Source: Ecdyonurus torrentis
Taxonomy: Eukaryota > Arthropoda > Insecta > Ephemeroptera > Heptageniidae
Direction of reading: 5' to 3'
NCBI GenBank assembly: GCA_949318235.1
Contig: OX439130.1
Span: 41,603,540 to 41,667,539, forward strand
Length of the DNA: 64,000 bases
The notes beneath the pieces were generated by a model. It did no database searches, had not been told where the DNA came from, and saw only the letters and a program-made list of their open reading frames with translations. This document shows, one piece after another, positions 47,996 through 59,694 of this stretch. Made by a program: the position numbers and the translations under genes. Within the stretch, counting starts at the first letter, position 1. Each line of letters opens with the position of its first letter.

Positions 47996-50681
47996 TAAAG
48001 AGATGTACAAAATGTCTTTTATTACCGCACTTCTATTTTTATAATGTTTAGTTGCAATGCTTCTCATATCGGTGAACACATAATTTTGCTTAACATTTTT
48101 ATTAGCATAAAACATTTTACATTTGTCATTTAAATTTCTACAGAACTGCAGTAGTAATAGTTTTTTTGTTTTTGTTTTTTTATATAGGGCTTATAAAGAA
48201 TGGTTCCGTAATGTTAAAGTTCATGTTCTGTTCCGTAATGGTTCAAAAATAATTGTAAATAGTATTATAAAGAAAATGTTAAATATTCGAAATTTTAAGT
48301 TGTGTAAATTAATATAATGTTTCACATATACGGCTGATTTTTTTTATAAAATGCTGTATCTACTGCTATTTGCATGAAGTAGCATAAAATATACCATACT
48401 CCTATATTTGTATATTTGTATTATATAAATAGTAATTGTTTTTGAATTAATTATAAATACAAGTAAATCATGGTATGGTAAGTTATAAAAATATTTTAAT
48501 ATATCTATTATACTTGTAATAGTTCAGTTTTCTTATTGATTATATAATATATGTATTGAATATAAGTATATAAGTTAGAGAAACTAAGATAATACTGTAT
48601 TTAAAATTACTCCGGCAAATTATTCTGTAATATCAGAGGACCACGCTACAGTGGGCTTGTACCTTTTGTGGCCTCTTAATAAAAACTTATGTATTATTAT
48701 TAAAGGATATAGGAAATTAGGGGCACTAGGGGCGCTAGTTTTCCAGCGCACTTTTGATTGGTTTCACGTCATCGCCGGTAACAAGCATACCGCCAACAAA
48801 AAGATTAATATTTTTACAATCAACTGCTTCACAGCACGATCACGCCAAATTTAAGTTTTAAACAAAAACAAACCTATTTCACAGAATTCTGAGACATAGA
48901 ATGCAAGAAGACCATAAACAAATAATGCAATTTTTAGGTAGAATTTTCTACTTTGCTGCGTTCCGCGTTTACAAGTTTCGCTTTGTTGGCCTCTGATTGT
49001 CGACTTCATTTTCATCGAATTGTTTTATTTCTTGTTTTTGCACTGACTTTTATTTTTATTTTTTATTTTATTTATTGAAGTTTTTTAGTGATACGAAAAA
49101 AAGAAAAAGAAAAGGTACAGTAATGCAGTTTAAACTGCGCGTGTTGAAACATTAAATATTATAATTTTTTATGTTATGCAAAGGATGAATAAAAAAAATA
49201 ATAAAAGTTAATATGAAAATAATCGTTGTTGGTTTTAAAAGTTTAAATATATGCCAAAGAAAATTATCTGCTTATTTATTATTATTTTTTTTAATAGTAT
49301 TTATTTTTTTCTTCTCCTCTACAAAGTATTTAAATATTATTATTATTATTATTATACACATTTACTATAAACATGATGTTAAATTTTTAATGCATCAAAA
49401 ACCTTATTTGGTATTTTTCTTTTTTGAGACTAAAGCGGCATGTAATCGACTCAGAATGAGCTAGGGAAAAAAGCTAAGCCGCATGTAAATTATTGTTCAC
49501 GATTTTTTTTTTTTTTTTTTTTTTTACTTTCAATGATTATGTTTGTGGTCAGTTGAGCTTGAGCTAGAATGCAACTGAAGAATCCTTGAAACAAATAGGA
49601 TATTCCTGTGATGTGACAAAAGCGTCATATTACACGACTTGCTATACAATAACTAATATTGTTTTACTTAAACGTGATCTCTATATACATATGATATAGG
49701 CAAGAACATTTATGAATATTATGCAACACTTCTTTTGATATTAAGGTATATAATCTTCCTAACACTCATTATCATATTTAATTTGTTATAATATGGTAAA
49801 AAGTTGATAAAGTATTTTAAGTTATTGCTAGATATTAGGTGTGCGATTATTATTGTGCTAAAAACTATGAACAATTTATAACCTTTTTTTAAAACGTAAT
49901 TATAGACTGTTTTCAGTAATATTATTATCATAATAAATATTTTATCTCGTACAAAAATGTGTCTCTTTAAAATTAGATTTAAAGTGCAAATCTAAAAAGA
50001 TTAATTTTTTTAGCGTAATGTAAATTACAAAACTCCCCAAATATTATTAAGAAAAATGAAAAATAAATAGAATGGTGGTACTCGACGATGAAAATTTCTT
50101 ATCATTTTATACGGCTTTCTTCGTGAAACATGTACCGAAACGAAATCAATAACTTTCAATTTTAGTAATGCATTTCAGTGTATAGTTGTGAAGTTTTTTT
50201 ATTTCGTTGCGGTACAGTATGTCTTTCTACGTTATTTATAGCAAAACAATGAAAACAAGTACTAAAAATTTTCAAATAAAATTGAATCGTTATATATTTT
50301 TTCCCAGATTTTTTTTTTTTTTTTTTTTTTAATTATATTTTTAAATTTTAAAAAGAAATAATAATAATTTGACTTACAATTTGGGATTAAAATTTGATAC
50401 ATATATTATCTTTGAAGTTTGAAGTGGAATAACTTGAATATTTGATCGTGTTTGACACAGAATAACTTTTGAGTAACAAAATAGATAAAGATATCAGCCG
50501 GTTCACCATGTTAAAACAACGCTAAAAAAATATGAACCCTATATATGGACCCTATATAAGTTTTTTTATTTTTCCAAGCACCTCACAGATAATCCCTCAT
50601 AGAGTTATTCTCCCTCCATTTAGCTTTCAGGGATGCTTGCCTTATTCATATACCATTCAAAAACTCATATTTTCTTCAATT
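47834..50681. other. AT-rich non-coding stretch
   Basis: No exon is visible. Poly(T) runs lie near 49504-49525 and 50310-50330. A retrotransposon-tail-like stretch lies near 48640-48705. Confidence 0.6.
48640..48705 (+). mobile_element. possible non-LTR retrotransposon 3' tail remnant
   Basis: GTGGGCTTGTACCTTTTGTG is followed by GCCTCTTAATAAAAACTTA and irregular TTA repeats, a form like the 3' ends of CR1/RTE elements and like the stretch at 36785-36890. No coding part is present. Confidence 0.35.
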
Positions 50682-50689
50682 CTGATAAT

Positions 50690-50868
50690 CAGGCTCGGAG
50701 TAGCCATAAGAGCAAGTGCGCGATAGAGGACGTGGCCCCCCTTGTTTGGAGGCCCCTAAGGCCCTAAAAGAGGCGTAACTAGGGTTATTACGTCCCCTGT
50801 TGTGGCCCCCCTAGAGGGTGTTACGCCCATTTCACGGACGTGGCCCCTTGAGTGCCAGTCCGACCCTG
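50690..50868. mobile_element. hAT-type MITE, 179 bp
   Basis: The inverted ends are CAGGCTCGGAGTAGCC and, from the right, CAGGGTCGGACTGGCA, the standard hAT form. A perfect 8-bp target duplication CTGATAAT lies at 50682-50689 and 50869-50876. The interior is G+C-rich (GTGGCCCCCC repeated), which makes it conspicuous. There is no coding capacity. Confidence 0.92.
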
Positions 50869-52184
50869 CTGATAATACTATTAGTATTCATTATTCAATG
50901 AAATATAGGCACGTATTGTGCGTAATTAGCGCCACACAAGAGACCGCATGTGATGGTTAATCAAAAATACATGGTTCTTATTTTTCTCTCACTTTACATT
51001 AACATTACTATATGATCACGTAATGTACTATATTTTATATAAAACAAGCTATACATTATTTAAATATTACACTTTACTACGCAGCATAGAATAAAACCAC
51101 TTTATAAGTCAACTTTTGTTTTTCTTTTTTTTTTTTAATAAAAAAACGCCCCTTAGCGGAGAGAGTAAAAAAAATTATTAATGTACATAAGTCGTGTATG
51201 TAGAATTTATATTTTTAAAGAGTCAATAATATATGAATACAATTTTATTATTCAACTATACATAAAAAATAATAAATTTATTAGTATTGTTTTTATTATT
51301 GAAACTTAATATATAACTTTGCCTTAGAAATACAATAAGAAAATTAAAAAGATTTAAAAATTACACCCAAATTTTATGAAGATTTTTCCCCAAAGTTAGT
51401 TATAACAAAAACAAACACATATGCGCTAAAAGACACTCTTTGTTTTGAAGAAAATTATAAAATAGACTTTTGTTTTCTATATATAGTTTCTCAGTGAGAG
51501 TAATTAAGAAATAGCATTTATTTATTAAAAATACTAAAGCAAAACAAAACAGTTTGTAAATATACGAAAGGATTGAATGAGACAGTGAAAAAAGTGCAAA
51601 TAAAGTGAAGAAAGTTCAATGACCTGGGTAGCAGGTCAATGGTGCCGCCGTCTCTCTCCCTCCCTCGCTCCCTCTTTCTTATACCTATCTCGCATATCAT
51701 TCGCTCACTTCATTTATTATGACTCGCGGCGTTAAGATAGCATCCCTCTTCTCTTGAAGACTAAAATTTTTGACCTAATTTTTTAATTGACTTCCATCTT
51801 CATTCAAAATATTTATACTTCTATTTTAAATGATTTGTTTATTTATTAATGTTTGCTACGAATGCAGATTCTATTTATTATTAAATTAATATTATTATTT
51901 ACAAACTAACGTCAAAAATGCTTGCGATTACGTGTGAATGTACCCCCTGTATATGCAGGGTACATGCCATGAAGAGTTCTTTGATGATGACTCTGAAACT
52001 TTCTTAGACATTTACTATGGAAAAGTATTACTTTTGCTTAATGATATGTATAAGAGTAGAAATTATACAATAATATCATGTGTATATTTGTAGTATTTAG
52101 AACAATTGTGTTAATATTAGAAATGGAAACATCTACATTACGGTGTAATTTCATTTAATTATTTTCTATTATGTATGTTGTTAC

Positions 52185-52185
<1 letters not shown>

Positions 52186-52227
<42 letters not shown>
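52186..52227. repeat. poly(T) tract, 42 bases
   Basis: An uninterrupted T run on the plus strand. Confidence 0.95.
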
Positions 52228-52230
<3 letters not shown>

Positions 52231-52324
52231 GATATACGTAAAAATAAATTTAAAAAATCTTAAGAGAAGTCAAGATAGCTGCAGTGAATTTTATTTTATC
52301 ATATACGGTAAATAATTATTCTTG

Positions 52325-52330
<6 letters not shown>

Positions 52331-52402
<72 letters not shown>
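52331..52402. repeat. (GA)36 microsatellite
   Basis: A pure GA tract grading into GAA units at its right edge. Confidence 0.97.
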
Positions 52403-52405
<3 letters not shown>

Positions 52406-52943
52406 AGAAAAGCTCATCGGTTTAATTTTTATGTCATGAGATAAAAATTTTAATTCAAAAATAAATTGCTCGATGTTGGTTGGATTGCTTGCAAATAATT
52501 AAAGTTATATGTTATTTACTAAATAATTTTTGATTACTGTTACGAGCTTATTAAAACATAAAGTTTCACATATAAATTCTGACTCGGCCTATCAATTATA
52601 TACTTGTCTGTTCCCATAGTAGAAGTTTTCATTCAAATTTTGTTTCACTGTGATGACTGAAAGAAACATAATGTAATAACAACATCCTGTAGTAAAAAAA
52701 ATATATATATATAATATAATAATAATTATCTTAATATTTAATTACTTTTTCAGAAATATTCAAAACGAAACACAAAAATGTGTGAAGAATGAAGATGAGA
52801 AGCAATTAAAATGACATGTCCCACGATTCTAGAGTTGCAATTTATTGATGCGTTCTTATCATTAATAAAAATTATATTAATGTAAGAATGATATAAAATC
52901 ACAGTGTATCGCAGTGTATCGACTTGTTAAAAGATATAATATG

Positions 52944-52991
<48 letters not shown>
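52944..52991. repeat. (CT)n microsatellite
   Basis: A CT tract of about 24 units with one CTAT interruption. Confidence 0.95.
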
Positions 52992-54385
52992 GCGTGAAAT
53001 TTTTTGTAATTGATTTTATGTAATAAAATTTTTTATTACTATGAATGTAATGAGTACTCATAAATTATTTTCTTTGTGATTTTGTCTTTATGTACAATAT
53101 GAAATATGAATCAGAGTTATAGTTGTATATTTAAATTTTTTATTTTTTTGCTATCGGCCGCATATGTATGTACTGTACAACATGCGCGCGGCAAAAACAC
53201 ACCCGGTAACAAAAGTTGTGTGGGTGCAGAGAGAAAAGTTATAATTTGCATCAGCTGTAGGTGGTCAAAGTAGTTATTTACACCTTACTCACACCTGGGC
53301 ACCTCTCACTATACAAGTACAGTGCAATACATAAAGTACTTGTCGGCCCGATTCATTTACATATAAACATCAATTACTTTATTTGATTTCCAAAAGAGTG
53401 GGGGATTCGATACTATAAAATGATCTGTTAATTTTTTTAAGTATGTATATGTTTTACTTTGTGTTGAAAGTTGAAAATTATTTTGAAATCGCTTTTATAA
53501 CTTATAAATTCGATATAAAATATCCTTATAAATATACGTATAATATAATTAAGTTTATCTCTCTCTCCTCTATGTATCTCAGCACAAACTAAATGTTCAG
53601 TACATGCAACCAAAATAAATAGTAATGTACATAAGTACACGGTACATAATATATGATGCAATTATTCTCCTTCACACAAAAGTAAACTCATTTGTACGAA
53701 AAGACCTCGCTTCATGGTTTTTAAATTAGCTCTTTCTCTCTCTCTCTGGTTTTTGGCTTATAATCATATATGAGTTAATTTTCAAATTGTATTGCTTAAA
53801 AGTTCAAAAAAAAATAAAGTTTTAATATTTATCAACAGAAATATGCATATTTATGTATAAATATGACATAATATAATACTGCATATTATATAATACTCGT
53901 ATTTATATATTATATAGTATAGTTCTATAGTTCTATATAATATACAACAACACCCCAATTCAATTTTCTGAATATAAAAAAAATGCAGCGACGATTACGC
54001 AGGTTTGTTTAAAAAGTATAAAACTTAACGTTTGCAGACATTCACACGTTTTTACTTCCTGGTGTATAGAATGAATCGAACATTCTATCCATTGCAATTT
54101 AAGAGGGGTTGGGAATCCCTCGCCCTGTAAATGTTCCTGAATGATATGACGGGGGTGAAGTTTCATCTACAATGATCTACAGTATAAATATATAAGTGCA
54201 CCCCGTCATTATATACTTTTGTAGCTTTATTAAAAAAATTATAATAAATAAATAACACACATCCATAGAAGCAAACACATTTTGTTATGGTTATCGGTGT
54301 AAAAAATTATTAAAATTTTTCAATGGCTTAAAACACGTAAAAGTATGTCTAGTACAGTACAGTACTGTATCATACTTTCTCATTT

Positions 54386-54387
<2 letters not shown>

Positions 54388-54418
<31 letters not shown>
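54388..54418. repeat. poly(T) tract, about 31 bases
   Basis: An uninterrupted T run on the plus strand. Confidence 0.93.
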
Positions 54419-54424
<6 letters not shown>

Positions 54425-55549
54425 GAAATCGGTGGAGAAGTTTTTTCAAAAATCGCAACAAAAAAACGAGTTTTTGCCCATATAATAAGTTTATTGTTAA
54501 ATTAGGGGGACCTTTTAGTTTTCCTCGCACGCTAAATCGATCAGCTCGAATCCATTATGTAAAAGAGCATAATTGGCTTTATTACATATCTTTGTGTCTC
54601 TCTGTCTCTGTACTCTGTACCCTCTCGTACATATAAAATTTACTATTATAATCAGATTCTATTCTATATCACTTTACTTATTATAACGATTCACAAATAA
54701 CGATCCGAGAGATACCTAATGATGCCATATATAAATTGGTAACGCGTATATTATTATATGGTTTTGTATGTAAATAAATACCATTTATATGTGATGATAA
54801 TATAGTGTTTTAGTGTTAGTACTGCAAAAGGAAATCAAAAACTCTTGCACATGAACTATAGACTGAAATAAAACACTAAAATATATGGCAAAGGGTTATT
54901 CATTCCTTTCGGTAACACGGTGCGACACGACGATGCATGATCATATCATACATGTACGTGTATGTCAAAAACTACCCGCCAGCCGCCAGTGTGCTTCTCA
55001 AAATCAGCTCAAAATCACGATCGAGTAACTTATGTATGTACAATAATAATTGTACATACATATTATTAACTATAAACAATAATATAATAAAATATGTACA
55101 TATATAGTTTTTGTTTAGTCCGCAGGGTTTATAGTCAAATCAAATTACATAACATATATTTTAAAAGTGATCAACGTATGTATTATGTACATATATATAA
55201 ATATGTATGTATATGTATTCTGATTTTTTTTAATAATAATTGCACCATAGAAATAAAAGAATATTTATATACGTGCCTTTTTATTTTCTATATAATAAGG
55301 TTTCCATCCTTTATACTCATCATGTTGGCTTTTCATTTCTAGAAAAGTGCGAGACATATATTAGTAATTTACTCGATCTATACAAATTTAAATGTTCATG
55401 AAATATGGATTTGCACTGCATATTTCATAATACGAAGACATACTTACTTTATTCTTTGATGACTAGGTGGTTGTTAAAACACTTGTAAAGCCTGATTAAA
55501 AGGCTTACAAACACGTTGAAAGTTGACAAAACACGCGCCGGCAAGCAAT

Positions 55550-55759
55550 CTTTGCAGTTTTTCCTCACGTTTATAATCAAAATATACCCATGCTGTCGAG
55601 GCGGGCTCTCAACGTTGACTAAACAGTTTTATTATTAATCGCTAGGGCGCAGCATTGTACAGGGAAAAAAAAATCATACAAATATTCCGGCTGCCTCAAA
55701 TCTGCGGGAAGTTTTGATTTTGTGATTTTCACTTGTTTTTTCATTGTAGTTCTGCAAAC
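55550..55759 (+). promoter_or_regulatory. MRGBP 5' leader / proximal promoter region
   Basis: The sequence just before the start codon is less AT-rich than the intergenic DNA. A T-rich run ending CATTGTAG just before 55750 looks like a splice acceptor, so the start codon exon may be preceded by a non-coding leader exon. No TATA-type element can be singled out in such AT-rich DNA. Confidence 0.35.
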
Positions 55760-55862
55760 ATGGCTGTCAAAGATAAACATGAAATTGCTGCCGACAACAT
55801 TGATTGGAATGTAGACACCGAAGTACATCTTTTCTCAGCTATGAATGGACATAAACCTGTTG
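55760..55862 (+). CDS. MRGBP exon 1
   Basis: Codes for residues 1-34 and the first base of Gly-35, ending GTTG|GTAAGA. It contains the Trp-16 and HLFSAMNGHKPV core of the EAF7 signature. Confidence 0.94.
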
Positions 55863-58800
55863 GTAAGATATCATTCAACTGATATAATTCATTTATACGT
55901 TGTAATTTTATCTGGGTGTGACATAAAAGGATGTGAAACATCGGCATCACATCAGCCTACATCCAACTTCGGTTCTATCGATTTCTAAACAGTATGTATG
56001 TACAGTACATATATGTTCTGTACAGTCTTAGACAAAATAGGTTTAGATTCTCTGTGGATATGTATGTGTTTTCTTAGTTTATGGTCATGGTACATACCTT
56101 TTTCTAAAGAGTTTGAACTGTAAATACCTTCTCACAATGTATAGTCACGACATTATTCATTGCATATGTATTGTATATGTACTATTTATCGGGAGGCTAC
56201 AGTTATCAGCAGGCTCTTTTTACGGTGAAAGTAATAAGTTTACAAGATTTTAACTAGAACCAAACCCATCTTGGAATTCCGTCTATACTTGCCATTTGCC
56301 ATACCACTGCTTAAAACTCTTTTATCACTAGAGGGGGCCGAGATAAATAGGGGTGCCGATAACTGCGGCAGTGTCGGTTTGGTTGCATTTCTCAACAATA
56401 CTAAAGGAATTTCAACCTTAAGACCCTTAAGCTGCCGATAACTAGTCAAGATAATTTAATAAGTATGGTTTGTATTTTACAGGTGTGAATAAATACTTCC
56501 ATATGGCATGTATATGGGAGAAATTCCGTAATTCCATCAATAAAGATATTAACTCCGCAACAATCTGGAAACATTTGGACACCATGTATGATCTACAAGC
56601 ACTGGTAGGTTTCAAAGCTAATGTAATACTGTGATGGAGTGTAACGTTGAACAACCAATCACAAGCACTGTTTGTTTGTTTGTTTTTTTACTACAGTACA
56701 TCTTATGCAATCTTATTATGTAGACACGGGTATTTTTAAAGTGTTATTCAAGTAAATTCAAAGTTGCATGTCTTCTATTCAATATGTACTATACCCAATG
56801 ACTGTGATAAATATACCGTACTTCTTATTTTCTCTTCTATCTAGTTGACTAGTTTCAAGTATTGGTTATAATTAATAAACTTGTTCATAAACTTTTTTTT
56901 ATTATTATTATTTATTTATTATTATTATTTATTTTTTTGTGCTTTGAAATAAAAAAAAATGTGATGACTGATGATTATTAAAATTGATGTTGTTGCGAGC
57001 AATATGTGTAAGTCGAGCGCCATCTACATAACATTCGGAAATGTCTTACACATTTTGCTTAACTTGACAAAAAACTAGTTACACATATTGCTCACTACAA
57101 CATCGAAATGCTTTTTAAATGGGATTTGGGGGGGGGGGGGGGGGTGCAAGGTAGCAGGTTTACGAACAAGCTTAGTCAGTGTCTTTATTAAGGGGGTAGG
57201 TGACCGACTGATATCTTGCAAACTAGGACGGTTGCGAATAATAATAAATAACACAAAGTAAAGAAGAAATGTTACTAAAAAATTCAGTTATGTCAAACAT
57301 GTGAAAACACGATCAAATATTTAAGTTATTACACTTTAAAGATAACATGTAAATGTGGATATTTAAATTTAAGCAGGAAATTTTAGTAAAATTAGAAACT
57401 TTTTTAAAATTAAATTTATCATTAAAAATTTTTTTGGTATAAAAAAACATATTTTCAATTTACTTGATTTTATTTGAAAATTATAGTGTTTGTTTTATTG
57501 CAATTAAATCATGTACAAAAAATTATTGCAAAAATATAGTTCTTCTTTTAGCGATTTCCGGTCCAAGTCGGTCCCCCACCGCCTTAATAAGTACTGTACC
57601 ATAAAAAAAAATTTTTTTTTTAGTTAATTTCTAGTTGTTGTTTTTAATCGAAAGTATACAATGGTAACATGGAAATCAAATCATAGAATAAAAAATTGGA
57701 ATATTGGGAGTTTGTAATATATTGCCTATAAATATTACTAGTACAATATTTCGCATGAAAAATCATGTTGTAAATTTTTCAATGTAGTGCAATATTTTTT
57801 TGCCCCCTAACGTGAGGATTAACCTAAGATGTGGCAGAACTTTTTTTTTTTTTTTTTTAAATCAGCATTAGTGTGTATTGCCTTCAATAGCATGTGTACC
57901 CAATTTCAAATTGATTTGTCCATTGGTAATGTAGAAAAGAATAACATGGTGAGCATAGGACATCCTATGCTCACCAAGTTATTTTCATTTTCAATTTCTT
58001 AAGAACAAATTGATTTGAAATTTGTTACACATGCTATTGACGGCAATACAAACTTATATTGAAAATAAAAATATATATATCAAGTCAAAAAACATTCCGC
58101 CACGTCTGAGGTTAATCGTTAATGTATGTACATTCATTGATTTAATAATAATTATTGTAGTGATTTCTCCACTATTATCAGTATGTAAATATGAAATCAT
58201 ATGTATTAATTGGCTTCATAATTTGATTTGCAGGATGACTCTGAAGTGCTTCCATTTCCAAATGATGAGAAAGAATTCTGTCTTCCAGAAACTTTAGATT
58301 TTGCCAACATGATTCATGAGAAATTAAAACAAATTGAGAAAGAAGAAGAGGAGGAGGAAGAAGAGGTGGAAGAGAAAAAGAAAGATCATGAAAAAGTAAA
58401 AGAAGAAGTAAGGGAAAAGCCAAAAGAAGCAGCTAAAAAAGAGGTAAAGGAAACTCCTAAAAAAGATGTCAAAGAAACATCCAAGAGAGAAGTGAAGGAA
58501 CTGACAAAGAAAGAAAGCAAGGAAGCAACACCAAGAAGAGACGTCAAGGAGACCCCCAAGAAAGATCATAGAGAAATACATAAACGAGATCAAAAAGAAA
58601 TGAAAGACACACCTAAGAAGGAGCATAAGGAAACAAAAGAAACTCATAAGAGAGATAGTAAGGAAACCAAGGAAACTCCTAAAAAGGACAATAAAGATGT
58701 CAAAGAAACTCCTAAAAAAGATATTAAGGATTCTGGTAGAAAAGATACAAAAGAGAAAGAAGTCAGAAGAGAAGCTAAGTCATCTGAAAGTAGAGATGGT

Positions 58801-59567
58801 AGAAAAGATAGCAGGAGTGATAGCAGAGATAGTAAAGCCACACCTTCACGAGACAGTAAAGAAGCCTCCTCTTCTAAGCGTGATACTCGAGCTAAAGAAG
58901 CAAGCCGAGAACGTGAGACAAAGAAAGAAGTGAAAGAAATTACTCCTAAGAAAGAATCTCGAGAATTGAAAGACTTGAAGAAAGATGAGAAAAAGGAAGT
59001 GAAGAAGGATGTTAAGGACGCAAGACGTGACTCCAAGGATGCTAAGAAAGATACAAAGGACATTAAAAGAGAGACAAGAGAAACTAGAAAGGATATCAAA
59101 GATACCAAGGAGCCCAAGGGTACGCCTAAAGGAAAGCCAAGGGAGGTTAAGAAAGAAGAAGAAGAAACTCCAGGTTAGTCCAATCGTTTTACTATATTGC
59201 CATCTTATACCAGAAAGTGTTTTTGTTCAATCTTGGTGATACACCGTAATTTTTTTTTTTTCCCCAAAGTGTGTGCATATCTCTTATTCCCCAATGTTTT
59301 TTATATTTTATGTGCCATTTTGGTATATTATAATAGGTGATGCTTATTTTGATATGTAGCTGATTGTTTTTTTACTTAACTTAACATGCATGTTTAATAA
59401 TTGCAGCTCGTAGCAGAGGTGAAGACAAACAACGTGGAGTGAAGCGCTCAACAAGAGGCTCCCTTGCTCCTGAACCTACAAGCTCAAAATCCTCCAGCCC
59501 AGTTACTGTGCTCTCCTCAAGCTCTCGCTCTTCCACCCCCACCCCTGCCAAGAGAAGACGCATTTGA
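55760..59567 (+). CDS. MRG-binding protein (NuA4/TIP60 complex subunit, EAF7 family)
   Basis: Four coding exons (55760-55862, 56483-56604, 58234-59173, 59407-59567) join to 1326 bp, 441 residues. The start ATG sits in a good context (GCAAACATGG). Residues 15-75 carry the family signature: a Trp, then ELFxAMxGHKPVG, KYFHM, and a WKHLDTMYDLQAL close. Next comes LPFPNDEKEFCLPE, as in vertebrate MRGBP. The protein bridges MRG15/MORF4L chromodomain proteins to the nuclear NuA4/TIP60 histone acetyltransferase. Vertebrate MRGBP is about 200 residues; here a Lys/Glu/Asp-rich tail of about 280 residues, built from degenerate KETPKKD-type repeats, follows an acidic coiled-coil-like stretch (about 101-125). 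It ends with a Ser/Pro segment and KRRRI, a likely nuclear signal. Junctions are in phase 1, 0 and 1. Confidence 0.94.
55863..56482 (+). other. MRGBP intron 1
   Basis: A 620-bp GT-AG intron carrying a small inverted-repeat element (56199-56444). Confidence 0.9.
56199..56444. mobile_element. small MITE-like element in MRGBP intron 1
   Basis: The ends are ACAGTTATCAGCAG and, from the right, CTAGTTATCGGCAG. A third related motif GCCGATAACTGC lies inside. The inverted ends are short and the target duplication is not clear, so the class is open. Confidence 0.5.
56483..56604 (+). CDS. MRGBP exon 2
   Basis: Begins after TTTTACAG and ends CACTG|GTAGGT. It codes for residues 35-75 (VNKYFHMACIWEKF ... 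DLQAL), the most conserved part of the family fold. Confidence 0.94.
56986..57104. mobile_element. short MITE in MRGBP intron 2, 119 bp
   Basis: The inverted ends are 26 bp, starting GATGTTGTTGCGAGCAATAT; the right end, read inward, differs at two positions. The interior also pairs partly (TGTGTAAG facing CTTACACA). Confidence 0.7.
57127..57144. repeat. poly(G) tract
   Basis: A run of about 18 G in MRGBP intron 2. Confidence 0.9.
57188..57587. mobile_element. TTAA-flanked MITE, family A copy 2, 400 bp
   Basis: It has the same ends and interior as the copy at 43228-43629, with scattered substitutions and a few small indels. It sits in MRGBP intron 2 in the same orientation as copy 1. Confidence 0.88.
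57819..58115. mobile_element. TTAA-flanked foldback element (family F), 297 bp
   Basis: TTAA lies at both ends, with inverted ends CCTAAGATGTGGCAGAA and, from the right, CCTCAGACGTGGCGGAA. The arms meet near the centre at GGTGAGCATAGGA-CA-TCCTATGCTCACC (2-base loop). One arm carries the poly(T) run 57840-57858. It lies in MRGBP intron 2 just before exon 3. Confidence 0.82.
58234..59173 (+). CDS. MRGBP exon 3 (charged-repeat exon)
   Basis: Begins after GATTTGCAG and ends CTCCAG|GTTAGT. The first 30 codons continue the conserved domain (DDSEVLPFPNDEKEF). The remaining 280 or so are almost only Lys, Glu, Asp, Arg, Thr, Ser and Pro. The purine-rich coding strand makes the opposite strand read as long Leu/Phe/Ser-rich open frames, which are shadows. 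Confidence 0.93.
59174..59406 (+). other. MRGBP intron 3
   Basis: A 233-bp GT-AG intron with no inserted element visible. Confidence 0.9.
59407..59567 (+). CDS. MRGBP exon 4 and stop
   Basis: Begins after AATTGCAG in phase 1, codes for ARSRGEDKQRGVKRSTRG, a Ser/Pro/Thr-rich stretch and the terminal AKRRRI, then TGA at 59565-59567. Confidence 0.92.
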
Positions 59568-59688
59568 GGGTCGCTTCGCTCTCGCGGCCGTGGCAGACGG
59601 CTGTGAATGATGAGCGATTTGTCTGCTATCCCCATGTTATGTTGTTGCATGCACTGTGCAACATACCGGTAACACTTATTTCTATTGA

Positions 59689-59694
59689 AATAAA
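59689..59694 (+). terminator. MRGBP polyadenylation signal candidate
   Basis: AATAAA lies about 120 bp after the stop codon, within a short 3' UTR. Further AATAAA-like sequences follow, as expected in AT-rich DNA. Confidence 0.6.

Larger units (their letters stand above)
50877..55549. other. AT-rich non-coding stretch upstream of MRGBP
   Basis: No exon is visible. It contains poly(T) 42 (52186-52227), GA36 (52331-52402), CT (52944-52991), poly(T) 31 (54388-54418), and a hairpin near 55033-55063 (TGTATGTACAAT facing ATTGTACATACA). Confidence 0.6.
56605..58233 (+). other. MRGBP intron 2
   Basis: A 1.6-kb GT-AG intron, mostly filled by three inverted-repeat elements (56986-57104, 57188-57587, 57819-58115), with a poly(G) run at 57127-57144 and poly(T) at 57840-57858. 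Confidence 0.9.

Noticed and set aside
58324..59117. Long minus-strand open frames rich in Leu, Phe and Ser
   Set aside because: They are shadows of the purine-rich MRGBP exon 3.
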